The notes beneath the pieces are model-generated. The model worked only from the letters and a program-made list of their open reading frames with translations, made no database searches and had not been told where the DNA came from. The position numbers and the translations under genes are program-made. Shown in pieces: positions 26,398 through 34,147 of a stretch of DNA of 64,000 nucleotides; the first letter of the stretch is position 1, and every line of letters starts with the position of its first letter. The DNA lies in the NCBI GenBank assembly GCA_900119285.1, contig FPIT01000003.1:62001-126000 (forward strand). Direction: 5' to 3'. The stretch is from Prevotellaceae bacterium HUN156 (GTDB taxonomy: Bacteria; Bacteroidota; Bacteroidia; Bacteroidales; Bacteroidaceae).

Positions 26398-26532
26398 ATG
26401 AAAAAGATTGTTTTGTCATTGGTTTTAACAATGAGCACAGCCGTAATGGGCTATGCACAGGAGAAAGGTGCCTTTGAAACAGGCAAGTATCGTAATGTAT
26501 TCGTAGAGATGCATGCCAATAGGGACAGGTGA
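26398..26532 (+). pseudogene. Truncated GH8 gene: signal peptide and first residues only
   Basis: An ATG opens 44 codons. The first 38 match the GH8 protein start (MKKIVLSLVLTMSTAVMGYA, then QEKGAFETGKYRNVFVEM). After that the frame runs into unrelated DNA (HANRDR) and stops at TGA 26530-26532. It retains the promoter and could be expressed as a short secreted peptide, but no catalytic residues are present. A remnant of duplication is the simplest reading. Confidence 0.88.
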
Positions 26533-26558
26533 CTGCTACATCTCCAATAACAGAAAAT

Positions 26559-26619
26559 AAATGTTCACACTTAACGCTTTGTAATATTGATTATTACGCG
26601 TGAATGTGAACATTTTTTC
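26559..26619. terminator. Probable bidirectional terminator between the GH8 fragment and radC
   Basis: AAATGTTCACA (26559-26569) pairs with TGTGAACATTT (26605-26615), with extra pairs around ACGC/GCGT inside, and is followed by T-rich DNA on the plus strand. The minus strand also runs into TTTATTTTC, so it could end radC transcription as well. Confidence 0.65.
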
Positions 26620-26636
26620 TTGATTGATACTTCTAT

Positions 26637-27401
26637 CTACATTCGCCCTGTCTCGTGATAGCTAAAATAAGCTCCATCTGTAATGATGACGTGGTCCATG
26701 AAGTGGATGCGCATGAGTGCACAAGCTTGTTGGAGCGCCGCTGTCAGGTCGTTGTCTTGCTGGCTTGGTCGCAGACTGCCAGAAGGATGGTTGTGGCAGA
26801 CTGCAATGATAGTGGAATTAGCAAGGACAGCCTCACGCATAATGATACGGATATCGACAGAGACTTCGGTAATACCGCCATGCGAGATGCGCAACTTCTT
26901 GATGAGACGATGGTTCTGATTCATCAGCAATAGCCAAAACTCTTCGACATCAATGTCTTGCAGCACGGGATGCATGTGGTTGTATATCTTGGTGGCTGTA
27001 CCCAAGTCGGGGCGCTCTTCAGGTTTCTCCATTTGTCTGCGCTTGCCTAGTTCGCAAGCAGCAAGAATAGTGATAGCCTTTGCCTCGCCAATACCATTAT
27101 ACTGCATCAGGTCGTGAATGGTCATCTTACCCAATGTATTCAGATTGTTGTTGCAGTCGGCAAGTACACGCTTCATCAAGTCGACAGCACTCTCTTCTGT
27201 GTTACCTGAACCGATAAGAATGGCTAAGAGCTCTGCGTCTGATAGCGCTTGAGGCCCAAGAGCCATCATTTTTTCACGAGGTCTGTCTTCTTCTGCCCAC
27301 TGGTTGATATTTAGTTTAGAATGTAGAGTGTAGAGTGTAGAGTTTGCTACCGCCTTAGATTCTGCGCTTGATGGTTGCGCGATAGTTTTCTTATTCTTCA
27401 T
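26637..27401 (-). CDS. radC: RadC family protein (JAB/MPN metallo-fold)
   Basis: The 254-residue product has a helix-hairpin-helix-like N-terminal part (MMALGPQALSDAELLAILIGSG, IHDLMQYNGIGEAKAITILAACEL). The JAB/MPN domain has the motif CHNHPSGSLRPSQQD and ends FMDHVIITDGAYFSYHETGRM. The role is unclear despite the DNA-repair name. Usual family members begin close to the EEDRPREK motif. Here about 30 extra residues (ANSTLYTLHSKLN among them) are encoded by a dispersed repeat element. The start overlaps the upstream gene by 11 bp. Confidence 0.93.
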   Translation of the reverse strand: MKNKKTIAQPSSAESKAVANSTLYTLHSKLNINQWAEEDRPREKMMALGPQALSDAELLAILIGSGNTEESAVDLMKRVLADCNNNLNTLGKMTIHDLMQYNGIGEAKAITILAACELGKRRQMEKPEERPDLGTATKIYNHMHPVLQDIDVEEFWLLLMNQNHRLIKKLRISHGGITEVSVDIRIIMREAVLANSTIIAVCHNHPSGSLRPSQQDNDLTAALQQACALMRIHFMDHVIITDGAYFSYHETGRM

Positions 27402-27799
27402 TGCTTTCTCTTTTCTTTATTGTTTTAATGGATTTGACAAGAATCTTAATGATTTCTTCATTATCATTAAACATTGACTGAAAGCCATTTTCATCAATAT
27501 ACTGTCCTTGATAGAGGGTTTTTAGCCAATACTCTGTCTCATTCGCTTCTTTCAGTGCGATACTTAGCTTACTGATAAAGTCTGCGGGACTTTGAGCATT
27601 AATGCTTTCTGCTACGTTTGCCCCTATACTCGTACCACTTCGATATATTTGTTTGCTAATGACAGACTCTTTTTGCCCTACCAAATATTTGTAGAGCTTC
27701 GTAATCCTAACGGCAAAAGCTTCTGTTTTTAGTTTTAATATGCTTTCTTTACGCGGCATCTTGAGATTTAAATAATGGCGGTAGCAAACTCTACACTCT
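27332..27799. repeat. 468-bp segment bounded by perfect 23-bp inverted repeats, holding a four-helix-bundle gene
   Basis: The left arm (27332-27354) and right arm (27777-27799) are exact reverse complements over 23 bp; the core is AGAGTTTGCTACCGC / GCGGTAGCAAACTCT. They enclose the four-helix-bundle ORF and the radC start. The core recurs at 28983-28997 (one mismatch) and 29023-29037, so it is a dispersed repeat and not chance. Confidence 0.88.
27391..27759 (-). CDS. Four-helix-bundle protein (S23/IVS-encoded family)
   Basis: The 122-residue product matches the four-helix-bundle family first seen in 23S rRNA intervening sequences: KTEAFAVRITKLYKYL, the central QIYRSGTSIGANVAESINA motif, and KEANETEYWLKTLY. 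Function is unknown. Family members are often found with mobile or inserted DNA. Here it lies between 23-bp inverted repeats and overlaps radC by 11 bp. Confidence 0.88.
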   Translation of the reverse strand: MPRKESILKLKTEAFAVRITKLYKYLVGQKESVISKQIYRSGTSIGANVAESINAQSPADFISKLSIALKEANETEYWLKTLYQGQYIDENGFQSMFNDNEEIIKILVKSIKTIKKRESNEE

Positions 27800-27821
27800 C
27801 CGTTCTACATTCTCCATTAAA

Positions 27822-28955
27822 TTAAGAGTAGAAGTTCTTTTCGAAGGCCGTAAACTCATCTTGCTTCAAGATGCAGCGCTTCCACCACGACTCGATAAAG
27901 CCTAAGCCGTAGCCCATCAGTTGGGTGAAGGCTGCAGGGATGCTGAGCAGTCCCACCCAAAGACTCTTGTTTTTGATGCTTGAATCAATGCAAATAATGC
28001 TACTATAGAATAAAAGAGGTAAAAGCCCCAGAATGCAGAATACCATACCTACCCCCTGATGCATATTATCTTCTGGGCGAAGTTCGTAGGCATCAAGCCA
28101 TTCGCCATAGCTATAGAGGGATGCTCCTAATCCGAAGAGTAGGAGTAAGCCGATGACACCAAGAGTGAAGACTGTTGGCAATAGGTGAACGAGTTTTAGG
28201 GTACCTGGATGACGCTTCTCCAGATTGATGCGTGCTATACCGCTATTATATACCTGACGGAAGAATTTACGGAAGTCGGTACGACGCTTGTGCCACACCC
28301 AAGCATCAGGGAATAGCTGTGGCTGATAGCCAGCCTCAACAATGCGATAGCTAAAGTCAATATCTTCGCCAAAGCGCATCTTCGTAAATCCACCTAATTG
28401 CTGATAGACATCGCGACGGATGCCCATATTGAAACTGCGGGGATAGAACTTGTCGAGCTTCTTCTTTCCTCCACGAATGCCACCCGTAGTGAAGAATGAT
28501 GTCATCGAATAGCTAATAGCTTTCTGGATGGGTGTGAACGAGGGATGTGTAGCATCGGGGCCGCCGAAACATTGAACATTGAACATTGAACATTGAACAT
28601 TGAACATTCTCTCAGGGAGAGTGTGGCGATGCGAGGAACATTGAACATTGTTATCGACAGCAGCAAGATAGCCTGTGGGAAGAACAACATCACTATCGAG
28701 GATAATGACATAATCGCCACTTGCTCGCTCTACTCCGTAGTTGCGACTCTGACCAGGACCGCTGTTCTCCTTATAATAATAATGCAAATCAAGGATGCTT
28801 GCGTACTTGTCGCAAACATCCTTGCATGGTTTTTGTGAACCGTCCTCTACAATAACAACCTCGAAATCTTTTAGTGTTTGGGAACAAAGGCTCTCAAGCA
28901 ACTCATCGACCTCATCAGGACGATTGTAGACAGGAACAATCAGTGAATATTTCAT
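27822..28955 (-). CDS. Glycosyltransferase family 2, membrane-associated, with a repeat-derived insert
   Basis: The product of 377 residues starts MKYSLIVPVYNRPDEVDELL. It has the nucleotide-binding VVIVEDGS, the DxD-like IILDSDVVLP, and GEDIDFSYRIVEAG with the acceptor-site acidic pair. Two or three C-terminal hydrophobic spans follow (from ~residue 255). It likely adds sugar to a cell-surface glycan; the acceptor is unknown. About 28 residues after PTGYLAAVD (Cys-, Asn- and Phe-rich, MFNVQCSMFNVQC) come from 7-bp tandem repeats and look like an insertion in the catalytic domain. ATGs at 28955 and 28961 are both possible; the first matches the family start. Confidence 0.88.
   Translation of the reverse strand: MKYSLIVPVYNRPDEVDELLESLCSQTLKDFEVVIVEDGSQKPCKDVCDKYASILDLHYYYKENSGPGQSRNYGVERASGDYVIILDSDVVLPTGYLAAVDNNVQCSSHRHTLPERMFNVQCSMFNVQCFGGPDATHPSFTPIQKAISYSMTSFFTTGGIRGGKKKLDKFYPRSFNMGIRRDVYQQLGGFTKMRFGEDIDFSYRIVEAGYQPQLFPDAWVWHKRRTDFRKFFRQVYNSGIARINLEKRHPGTLKLVHLLPTVFTLGVIGLLLLFGLGASLYSYGEWLDAYELRPEDNMHQGVGMVFCILGLLPLLFYSSIICIDSSIKNKSLWVGLLSIPAAFTQLMGYGLGFIESWWKRCILKQDEFTAFEKNFYS
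28568..28650 (-). repeat. In-frame repeat array inside the GT2 gene
   Basis: On the plus strand, five tandem AACATTG units and a partial one (28568-28608), a spacer with CTCTC/GAGAG, then two more units (28637-28650). It is translated in the GT2 frame without a stop, giving repeats of FNVQCSM type. Confidence 0.92.
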
Positions 28956-28964
28956 ATTCATCAA

Positions 28965-29065
28965 GTTTAGAGTGTTGAGTGTAGAGTTTGCTGCCGCTGT
29001 AGATTCTGCGCTTGATGGCTGTGCGGTAGCAAACTCTCCACTCTACATTCTATACTCTACACTAA
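28965..29065. repeat. Dispersed imperfect palindrome between GT2 and efp
   Basis: Contains AGAGTTTGCTGCCGC (28983-28997) and GCGGTAGCAAACTCT (29023-29037) as arms of an imperfect palindrome around a TAGATTCTGCGCTTGATGG core. The same core lies inside the radC 5' coding region (27337-27385). It fills the whole gap between efp and the glycosyltransferase gene. Confidence 0.88.
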
Positions 29066-29067
29066 AA

Positions 29068-29634
29068 TTACTCCTTAGCACGAGCCAAGTAAGAACCATC
29101 GCGAGTATCAACCTGAATCAGGTCGCCCTCGTTGATGAACAGAGGAACGCGAACCTCAACACCAGTCTCCAGAGTAGCTGGCTTCAGAGTGTTGGTAGCG
29201 GTGTCGCCCTTGATACCAGGCTCAGAGTGAGTAACGCGGAGGATAGTCTTAACGGGCATCTCAGCGTAAAGGATAGTACCATCGGTAGTATCGCTAACAA
29301 CTGATACAACATCGCCTTCCTTCATGTACTCGTGACCGATTACGAGGTCGTTGGCGATGGGAATCTGCTCGAAAGTCTCCTGGTTCATGAAGATACGACC
29401 TTCCTGATCCTCATAGAGGTACTGGTAGTCGCGGTGCTCGATGACAACGTCTTCCAACTTCTCACCGATGTTGTAGCGGCGCTCCAGCACACGGCCATCA
29501 GTAACGTTCTTCATCTTAATGTTCATGATAGTGTTTCCCTTACCGGGCTTACGATGCTGGAAGTCAATGCAAACCCAAATGGCACCGTCCATACGGATGG
29601 CAGTACCCTTCTTAATGTCTTGTGAGTTAATCAT
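29068..29634 (-). CDS. efp: Translation elongation factor P
   Basis: Relieves ribosome stalling at polyproline. The 188-residue product has the three beta-barrel domains. The KOW-like domain has the modification-loop motif HRKPGKGN with Lys32 at the tip. The C-terminal OB domain carries GDLIQVDTRDGSYLARAKE. Length is normal. It has its own promoter (TACCTTTG on the minus strand, 29678-29685), divergent from rpmH. Confidence 0.97.
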   Translation of the reverse strand: MINSQDIKKGTAIRMDGAIWVCIDFQHRKPGKGNTIMNIKMKNVTDGRVLERRYNIGEKLEDVVIEHRDYQYLYEDQEGRIFMNQETFEQIPIANDLVIGHEYMKEGDVVSVVSDTTDGTILYAEMPVKTILRVTHSEPGIKGDTATNTLKPATLETGVEVRVPLFINEGDLIQVDTRDGSYLARAKE

Positions 29635-29677
29635 AAAATATGCTATTATAATTATGTAATTATCACTTTTTCGGGTG

Positions 29678-29685
29678 CAAAGGTA
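29678..29685 (-). promoter_or_regulatory. -7 element of efp
   Basis: TACCTTTG on the minus strand, 43 bp upstream of the efp ATG. Just upstream lies a run of imperfect GTGAAAAGT repeats (29690-29734). Confidence 0.65.
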
Positions 29686-29735
29686 CGAAAAAAAGTGAAA
29701 AGTGGAAAGTGAAAAGTGAAAAATTTAAGTGAAAA

Positions 29736-29767
29736 CTTGCACAATTAGAAATAATTACGTAATTTTG
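29736..29767 (+). promoter_or_regulatory. Promoter of rpmH
   Basis: CTTG (29736-29739), 20-bp spacer, TAATTTTG (29760-29767), 44 bp before the rpmH ATG. The -33 element lacks the first T of TTTG. Confidence 0.65.
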
Positions 29768-29811
29768 CAGCCCGAATTGACGAATTATAACAATAAAATT
29801 AAGATAGAACA

Positions 29812-29967
29812 ATGAAAAGAACATTTCAGCCGCACAATCGTCGCCGCGTGAACAAGCATGGTTTCCGTGAGCGTATGGCAACAAAGAATGGTCGTCGCGT
29901 ACTGGCTTCTCGCCGCGCTAAGGGCCGTAAGAAGTTAACTGTATCTGACGAGCATCACGGAAAGTAA
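29812..29967 (+). CDS. rpmH: 50S ribosomal protein L34
   Basis: The 51-residue product starts [38 protein letters not shown], the L34 signature, follows. It is a basic protein of the large subunit and slightly longer than E. coli L34, with a Bacteroidota-type C-terminal tail (TVSDEHHGK). It is followed by a strong terminator, so it is transcribed alone. Confidence 0.97.
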   Translation: MKRTFQPHNRRRVNKHGFRERMATKNGRRVLASRRAKGRKKLTVSDEHHGK

Positions 29968-30020
29968 ATCCTGCATCTCAGGCAAAGAACCACACTTCTA
30001 CTACAAGTAGAAGAATAGGA

Positions 30021-30057
30021 ATTGGGTGTGTTTTTAAGAAACATACCCAATTTTTTT
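30021..30057 (+). terminator. Terminator of rpmH
   Basis: ATTGGGTGTGTTT pairs with AAACATACCCAAT (one mismatch) around TTAAG and is followed by seven T. The T-run merges into the TTTG -33 box of the next promoter (30055-30058). Confidence 0.85.
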
Positions 30058-30085
30058 GTTATGTCATTTATTCTTTGTACTTTTG
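30055..30085 (+). promoter_or_regulatory. Promoter of the PASTA-rluD-ddl unit
   Basis: TTTG (30055-30058), 19-bp spacer, TACTTTTG (30078-30085): full consensus, 24 bp before the ATG at 30110. It supports choosing that start over the upstream in-frame codon at 30056. Confidence 0.78.
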
Positions 30086-30109
30086 TCATCAAATAGCATT
30101 AGTGACGTA

Positions 30110-30757
30110 ATGAACGTAAAAGAAATGTTGAAAAAGGTATTTACCCGCGATGTCGTACTCCACCTATCAGCCATGTTGCTGGTTATTATCTTGCTGTGTC
30201 TCGGTGTAGGTTTCGGCTTAGATTTGTATACCCATCATGGTGAGGAGATTGAGGTGCCCGATTTGAAGGGTATGGACTATCAAAAGGCTCATGATAAGCT
30301 CGAGGCTCTCGGTTTAATTATCGAGGTGAGCGATTCAGGATATAACAAGAGTGTGCCAGCTAATTGCATCCTATTGCAGACACCTGTTCAGGGGCAGAAA
30401 GTTAAAGAGGGGCATATTATCTATGTAACTGTAAATTCTCCTTCTTCGCCCAGTTTTGCATTGCCCGATATCATTGATAATTCCAGTGTGCGCGAGGCTG
30501 AAGCCAGACTGACAGCTATGGGCTTCCACTTAGAAACACCTAAGATGGTGGATGGTGAAAAGGATTGGGTATATGGTATACTCTGCAAGGGACATCACGT
30601 CTCTAATGGCGACCGCATCTCTATCGACAATCCATTGACACTGATTGTGGGTAAAGGCACTATCGAGGATTTGGACGATATTGATATGGTGGGTGCCGAG
30701 GATATTGAAGGAGGCGCAAGTGATGTAGATGACTTTGAGGAGGTCAAGGAACCTTGA
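30110..30757 (+). CDS. Membrane-anchored PASTA-domain protein
   Basis: The product of 215 residues has one N-terminal membrane span (VVLHLSAMLLVIILLCLGVGF) and two extracytoplasmic PASTA repeats (EVPDLKGMDYQKAHDKLEAL ... YVTVNS; ALPDIIDNSSVREAEARLTA ... LIVGKG). An acidic tail (DDIDMVGAEDIEGGASDVDDFEE) follows. There is no kinase or transpeptidase domain. PASTA repeats bind peptidoglycan or lipid II, and ddl downstream supports a wall link. The upstream ORF start at 30056 was rejected because it precedes the promoter -7 box. Confidence 0.85.
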   Translation: MNVKEMLKKVFTRDVVLHLSAMLLVIILLCLGVGFGLDLYTHHGEEIEVPDLKGMDYQKAHDKLEALGLIIEVSDSGYNKSVPANCILLQTPVQGQKVKEGHIIYVTVNSPSSPSFALPDIIDNSSVREAEARLTAMGFHLETPKMVDGEKDWVYGILCKGHHVSNGDRISIDNPLTLIVGKGTIEDLDDIDMVGAEDIEGGASDVDDFEEVKEP

Positions 30758-30769
30758 TAGTTGATAGAT

Positions 30770-31822
30770 ATGATAGAAGAAATCGAGGATATGGAATGGG
30801 TGGACGAAGAGTCCAACGAACAATTGTATGAGCACTTGCGCATGGAAGTTGATCGTGGGCAAGTGCCTGTGCGCATCGACAAATATATGTCGGAGCATGT
30901 TCAGCATTCCTCTCGCAATCGCATACAAAAGGCTGCTGATGCTGGTTTCATACAAGTGAACGGCACTCCCGTAAAGAGCAACTACAAGGTGCGTCCAGGT
31001 GATATCATCACTTTGATGCTCGACCGTCCGCACTACGATACAACAATAGAACCCGAAGATATACCCTTGGAAGTGGTTTATGAAGACGATCAACTGATGG
31101 TTATCAATAAACCAGCAGGTTTGGTGGTACATCCGGGTGTGGGTAATTTCCACGGAACACTGGTTAATGCCATCGCTTGGCATCTGCGCAATCTGCCTTC
31201 TTATGATCCTAATGACCCGTCTGTTGGTTTGGTGCATCGTATCGACAAAGATACTAGTGGCTTACTGGTGGTGGCAAAAACACCTGAAGCAAAGACAGAA
31301 CTTGGTGCTCAATTCTTTAATCACGATACCCATCGCAGTTATGTAGCACTGGTATGGGGCAACTTCGTGGAGGATACAGGACGCATTGAGGGTAATATCG
31401 GACGCGACCCGAAAGACCGTCAGCGCATGGCAGTATTTCCACCAGGTTCAGATATCGGAAAGAGTGCTGTAACTCACTATCGAGTATTAGAACGTTATGG
31501 CTATACCACGCTGGTGGAGTGCCGATTAGAAACTGGTCGTACTCATCAGATTCGTGCCCACATGAAACATATCGGTCACCCGCTGTTTGCTGATGAGCGC
31601 TATGGAGGCATGGAGATATTGCGTGGTGAGCGCACTGCAAGTTATAAGGCATATATACAGAATTGCTTTAAGCTTTGTGGTCGCCAAGCGCTGCATGCTC
31701 GTACCCTGGGATTTGTGCATCCCACAACGCATGAACAGATGGACTTTACCAGTGAGCTGGCAGAAGATATGAAGGCGCTGATAGAGAAGTGGCGCAAATA
31801 TATTAAATCAAATAACTCGTAA
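30770..31822 (+). CDS. rluD: RluA/RluD-family 23S rRNA pseudouridine synthase
   Basis: Converts uridines in 23S rRNA (helix 69 in E. coli RluD). The 350-residue product has an acidic N-terminus, an S4 RNA-binding domain (VPVRIDKYMSEHVQHSSRNR) and the catalytic domain with VHRIDKDTSGLLVVAKT containing the catalytic Asp. ETGRTHQIRAHM is also present. ATG 30770 is preferred; the frame is open from a TTG at 30761. It lies 12 bp after the PASTA gene. Confidence 0.93.
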   Translation: MIEEIEDMEWVDEESNEQLYEHLRMEVDRGQVPVRIDKYMSEHVQHSSRNRIQKAADAGFIQVNGTPVKSNYKVRPGDIITLMLDRPHYDTTIEPEDIPLEVVYEDDQLMVINKPAGLVVHPGVGNFHGTLVNAIAWHLRNLPSYDPNDPSVGLVHRIDKDTSGLLVVAKTPEAKTELGAQFFNHDTHRSYVALVWGNFVEDTGRIEGNIGRDPKDRQRMAVFPPGSDIGKSAVTHYRVLERYGYTTLVECRLETGRTHQIRAHMKHIGHPLFADERYGGMEILRGERTASYKAYIQNCFKLCGRQALHARTLGFVHPTTHEQMDFTSELAEDMKALIEKWRKYIKSNNS

Positions 31823-31843
31823 GAAAAGAGAACAAAATAATAT

Positions 31844-32839
31844 ATGATAATGGAACAACTGAAACGTAACATTGCCATCGTTTGTGGTGGCGACTCTTCT
31901 GAGCACGATGTGTCATTGCGCTCTGCACAGGGACTTTATTCTTTCTTTGATAAAGAACGTTACAACGTGTATATCGTCGACATTAAAGGACAGGACTGGC
32001 ATGTAGAACTGCCTGGTGGACTGACAGCACGTATCGACCGCAACGATTTTTCATTCGTAGAGGATGGCAAAGCCAAACTCTTCGACTATGCTTATATTAC
32101 CATTCATGGTACTCCTGGTGAGAATGGTATTCTGCAGGGTTACTTCGACCTTATCGGACTACCCTATTCTACCAGTGGTGTATTGGTAGAAGCAATGACG
32201 TTTGATAAGTTTGTACTAAACCAGTATCTGCGTGGCTATGGTGTTTCTGTGGCTGACTCACTGCTGATTCGTCAAGGCTATGAGGAGTTGGTAAGCGATG
32301 ACGAGATAGAACAGCGCATTGGTATGCCTTGCTTCGTGAAGCCTGCTGCTGATGGCTCATCTTTTGGCGTGTCAAAGGTAAAGAACAAAGACCAGTTGGC
32401 TCCTGCCATCCGTAAGGCCATGTTGGAGAGTCCCGAAATCATGGTAGAGCAGTTCTTGGAGGGTACTGAGATTTCTATCGGTGTGTATAAAACTCACGAG
32501 AAGTCTGTAGTGCTGCCTGCTACAGAGGTGGTAACAACAAACGAGTTCTTCGATTATGATGCTAAGTATAATGGTCAGGTAAAGGAGATTACTCCTGCCC
32601 GCCTCTCTGAGGACATCACTCGTCGAGTACGTGAGATTACCAGCCATATCTATGATATCCTGCACTGCAATGGTATCATTCGTATTGACTACATCATCTC
32701 TAAAGAGGGTAAAATCTCTATGTTAGAGGTAAATACCACACCGGGTATGACACCTACCAGCTTTATTCCTCAGCAGGTTCGTGCAGCAGGCTTGTCAATG
32801 ACTGATGTACTCACGGATATTGTGGAGAACCAATTTTAA
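31844..32839 (+). CDS. ddl: D-alanine--D-alanine ligase
   Basis: ATP-grasp enzyme that makes the D-Ala-D-Ala dipeptide used by MurF. The 331-residue product has AIVCGGDSSEHDVSLRSA, HGTPGENGILQGYFDLIGLPYSTSG in the first lobe, the PAADGSSFGVSKV loop, and EVNTTPGMTPTSFIPQQ at the metal site. A second ATG at 31850 is an alternative start. Unlike in many bacteria it lies outside the dcw cluster. Confidence 0.96.
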   Translation: MIMEQLKRNIAIVCGGDSSEHDVSLRSAQGLYSFFDKERYNVYIVDIKGQDWHVELPGGLTARIDRNDFSFVEDGKAKLFDYAYITIHGTPGENGILQGYFDLIGLPYSTSGVLVEAMTFDKFVLNQYLRGYGVSVADSLLIRQGYEELVSDDEIEQRIGMPCFVKPAADGSSFGVSKVKNKDQLAPAIRKAMLESPEIMVEQFLEGTEISIGVYKTHEKSVVLPATEVVTTNEFFDYDAKYNGQVKEITPARLSEDITRRVREITSHIYDILHCNGIIRIDYIISKEGKISMLEVNTTPGMTPTSFIPQQVRAAGLSMTDVLTDIVENQF

Positions 32840-32847
32840 ATAAATAG

Positions 32848-32964
32848 CCCACCCAAGCCCTCCCACAAGGGAGGAATGTTAAATTAGATATTCCTATGAG
32901 TAACACGATGACAGAAAAAGATTATGTGACCAAACATCCCTCCCCTGGGGAGGGCTTGGGTGGG
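32848..32964. repeat. Inverted 17-bp pair around the start of an acyltransferase gene
   Basis: CCCACCCAAGCCCTCCC (32848-32864) and its exact reverse complement (32948-32964) flank 83 bp that include the ATG at 32896. Each arm is next to a shorter G/C hairpin (CCCTCCC-ACAA-GGGAGG; CCCTCCCC-T-GGGGAGGG). The right arm is translated as part of the gene. Confidence 0.92.
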
Positions 32965-34131
32965 TCTTTTGACGAGATACGGCCTTATGAGGCTGGAGAG
33001 ATGAAACAGGCTTTTAATGACCTGTTGAACGATCGCCAGTTTTCTATGCTACTAAAGGGCTTTGCACCTTGGCTGCCTAAAGGAATACGCAATGGACTCC
33101 TGAAACTATTATTTGTAGGCATCAAGACGCCGCTTGATTTCCAGAAGCGTTTCATGAAGCCTGTGGTCAACTGGATTATTCGTAAACATACGGATGGTTG
33201 TACGTTTGATGACAAGATTCTACAGGCTGCAGATCCGGATTTTAAACAGCGTTATACTTTCTTGAGCAACCACCGTGATATCGTACTTGACTCGGCATTC
33301 CTCGATGTGATGCTGGTTGCTGCTGGACATCCAACAACGGTAGAGATTGGTATTGGCGATAATCTGCTCATTTATCCTTGGATTAAGCGACTGGTAAGGA
33401 TGAATAAGGCATTCACTGTACGTCGAGGTCTTACAGCTCATGAAATGATGCGCTCCAGTCAGTTGATGAGTAGTTATATTCACTATGCTGTCAACCAGAA
33501 ACGTGAGAATATCTGGATTGCTCAGCGCGAGGGACGTGCCAAAGACTCGAGCGACCATACGCAAGATTCTGTACTGAAGATGTTGGCGATGGGGTCTACT
33601 GCTTCAGACGCATCTCTGTCTGGTAAACTCCGAGACCTCAATATCGTTCCGCTGACGATTAGCTACGAGTATGATCCTTGTGACTATCTTAAAGCTCAGG
33701 AATTTCAACAAAAGCGCGATAATCCTTCTTTTAAGAAGAGTAAGCAGGATGACCTCGACAATATGAAGACTGGTATCTTTGGATATAAAGGACGTGTTCA
33801 TTACCACTGTGGAACTCCAATCAATCAATGGATTGAAGAACTGGACAATTTGCCTCGTAACGAGTTCTTCGCCCAGCTTAGTCAGCGTATTGATCAGGAA
33901 CTACATGCTAACTATCGTCTGTATCCATGTAATTACATCGCTTACGATCGTTTGGAAGGTGAGCATTTTAAGCAGGATTACACATCAAAAGATGTGGAAT
34001 GCTTTGATAAGTATCTGACAGGGCAGTTGGCCAAGATAAAGATTGCCGATAAGGATGAGACTTTCTTGCGTGAGCGCTTGCTGACGATGTATGCTAATCC
34101 TGTTAGGAATTATTTAAAGGCAAAGAAGTAA
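32896..34131 (+). CDS. PlsC-like acyltransferase
   Basis: The 411-residue product has FLSNHRDIVLDSAF (~residue 130), the acyltransferase His-Asp block in a Bacteroidota variant. IAQREGRAKDSSDHTQ and the downstream VPLTISYEYDPCD strand also fit the family. It probably acylates a glycerophospholipid or related lipid in the membrane. Residues ~13-25 (KHPSPGEGLGGSF) are encoded by a repeat arm, so the N-terminus seems to have been extended or the original start moved. A start at the ATG at 33001 would also leave the domain whole. Confidence 0.85.
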   Translation: MSNTMTEKDYVTKHPSPGEGLGGSFDEIRPYEAGEMKQAFNDLLNDRQFSMLLKGFAPWLPKGIRNGLLKLLFVGIKTPLDFQKRFMKPVVNWIIRKHTDGCTFDDKILQAADPDFKQRYTFLSNHRDIVLDSAFLDVMLVAAGHPTTVEIGIGDNLLIYPWIKRLVRMNKAFTVRRGLTAHEMMRSSQLMSSYIHYAVNQKRENIWIAQREGRAKDSSDHTQDSVLKMLAMGSTASDASLSGKLRDLNIVPLTISYEYDPCDYLKAQEFQQKRDNPSFKKSKQDDLDNMKTGIFGYKGRVHYHCGTPINQWIEELDNLPRNEFFAQLSQRIDQELHANYRLYPCNYIAYDRLEGEHFKQDYTSKDVECFDKYLTGQLAKIKIADKDETFLRERLLTMYANPVRNYLKAKK

Positions 34132-34147
34132 ATAGAGAAAAAAGGTG

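Larger units (their letters stand above)
26211..26511 (+). repeat. Partial duplicate of the GH8 promoter and 5' end (copy A)
   Basis: This block matches 47949-48253 over ~300 bp with about 16 differences by eye (roughly 95% identity). It carries a terminator hairpin, a promoter, the leader and the first 38 codons of the GH8 gene, then diverges abruptly after GAGATG. Both copies are on the plus strand and both follow the 3' end of a BspA-like gene. Confidence 0.95.

Noticed and set aside
27391..27759. Insertion sequence with transposase
   Set aside because: The ORF between the inverted repeats is a four-helix-bundle protein with no transposase motif. At most it is a non-autonomous cassette.
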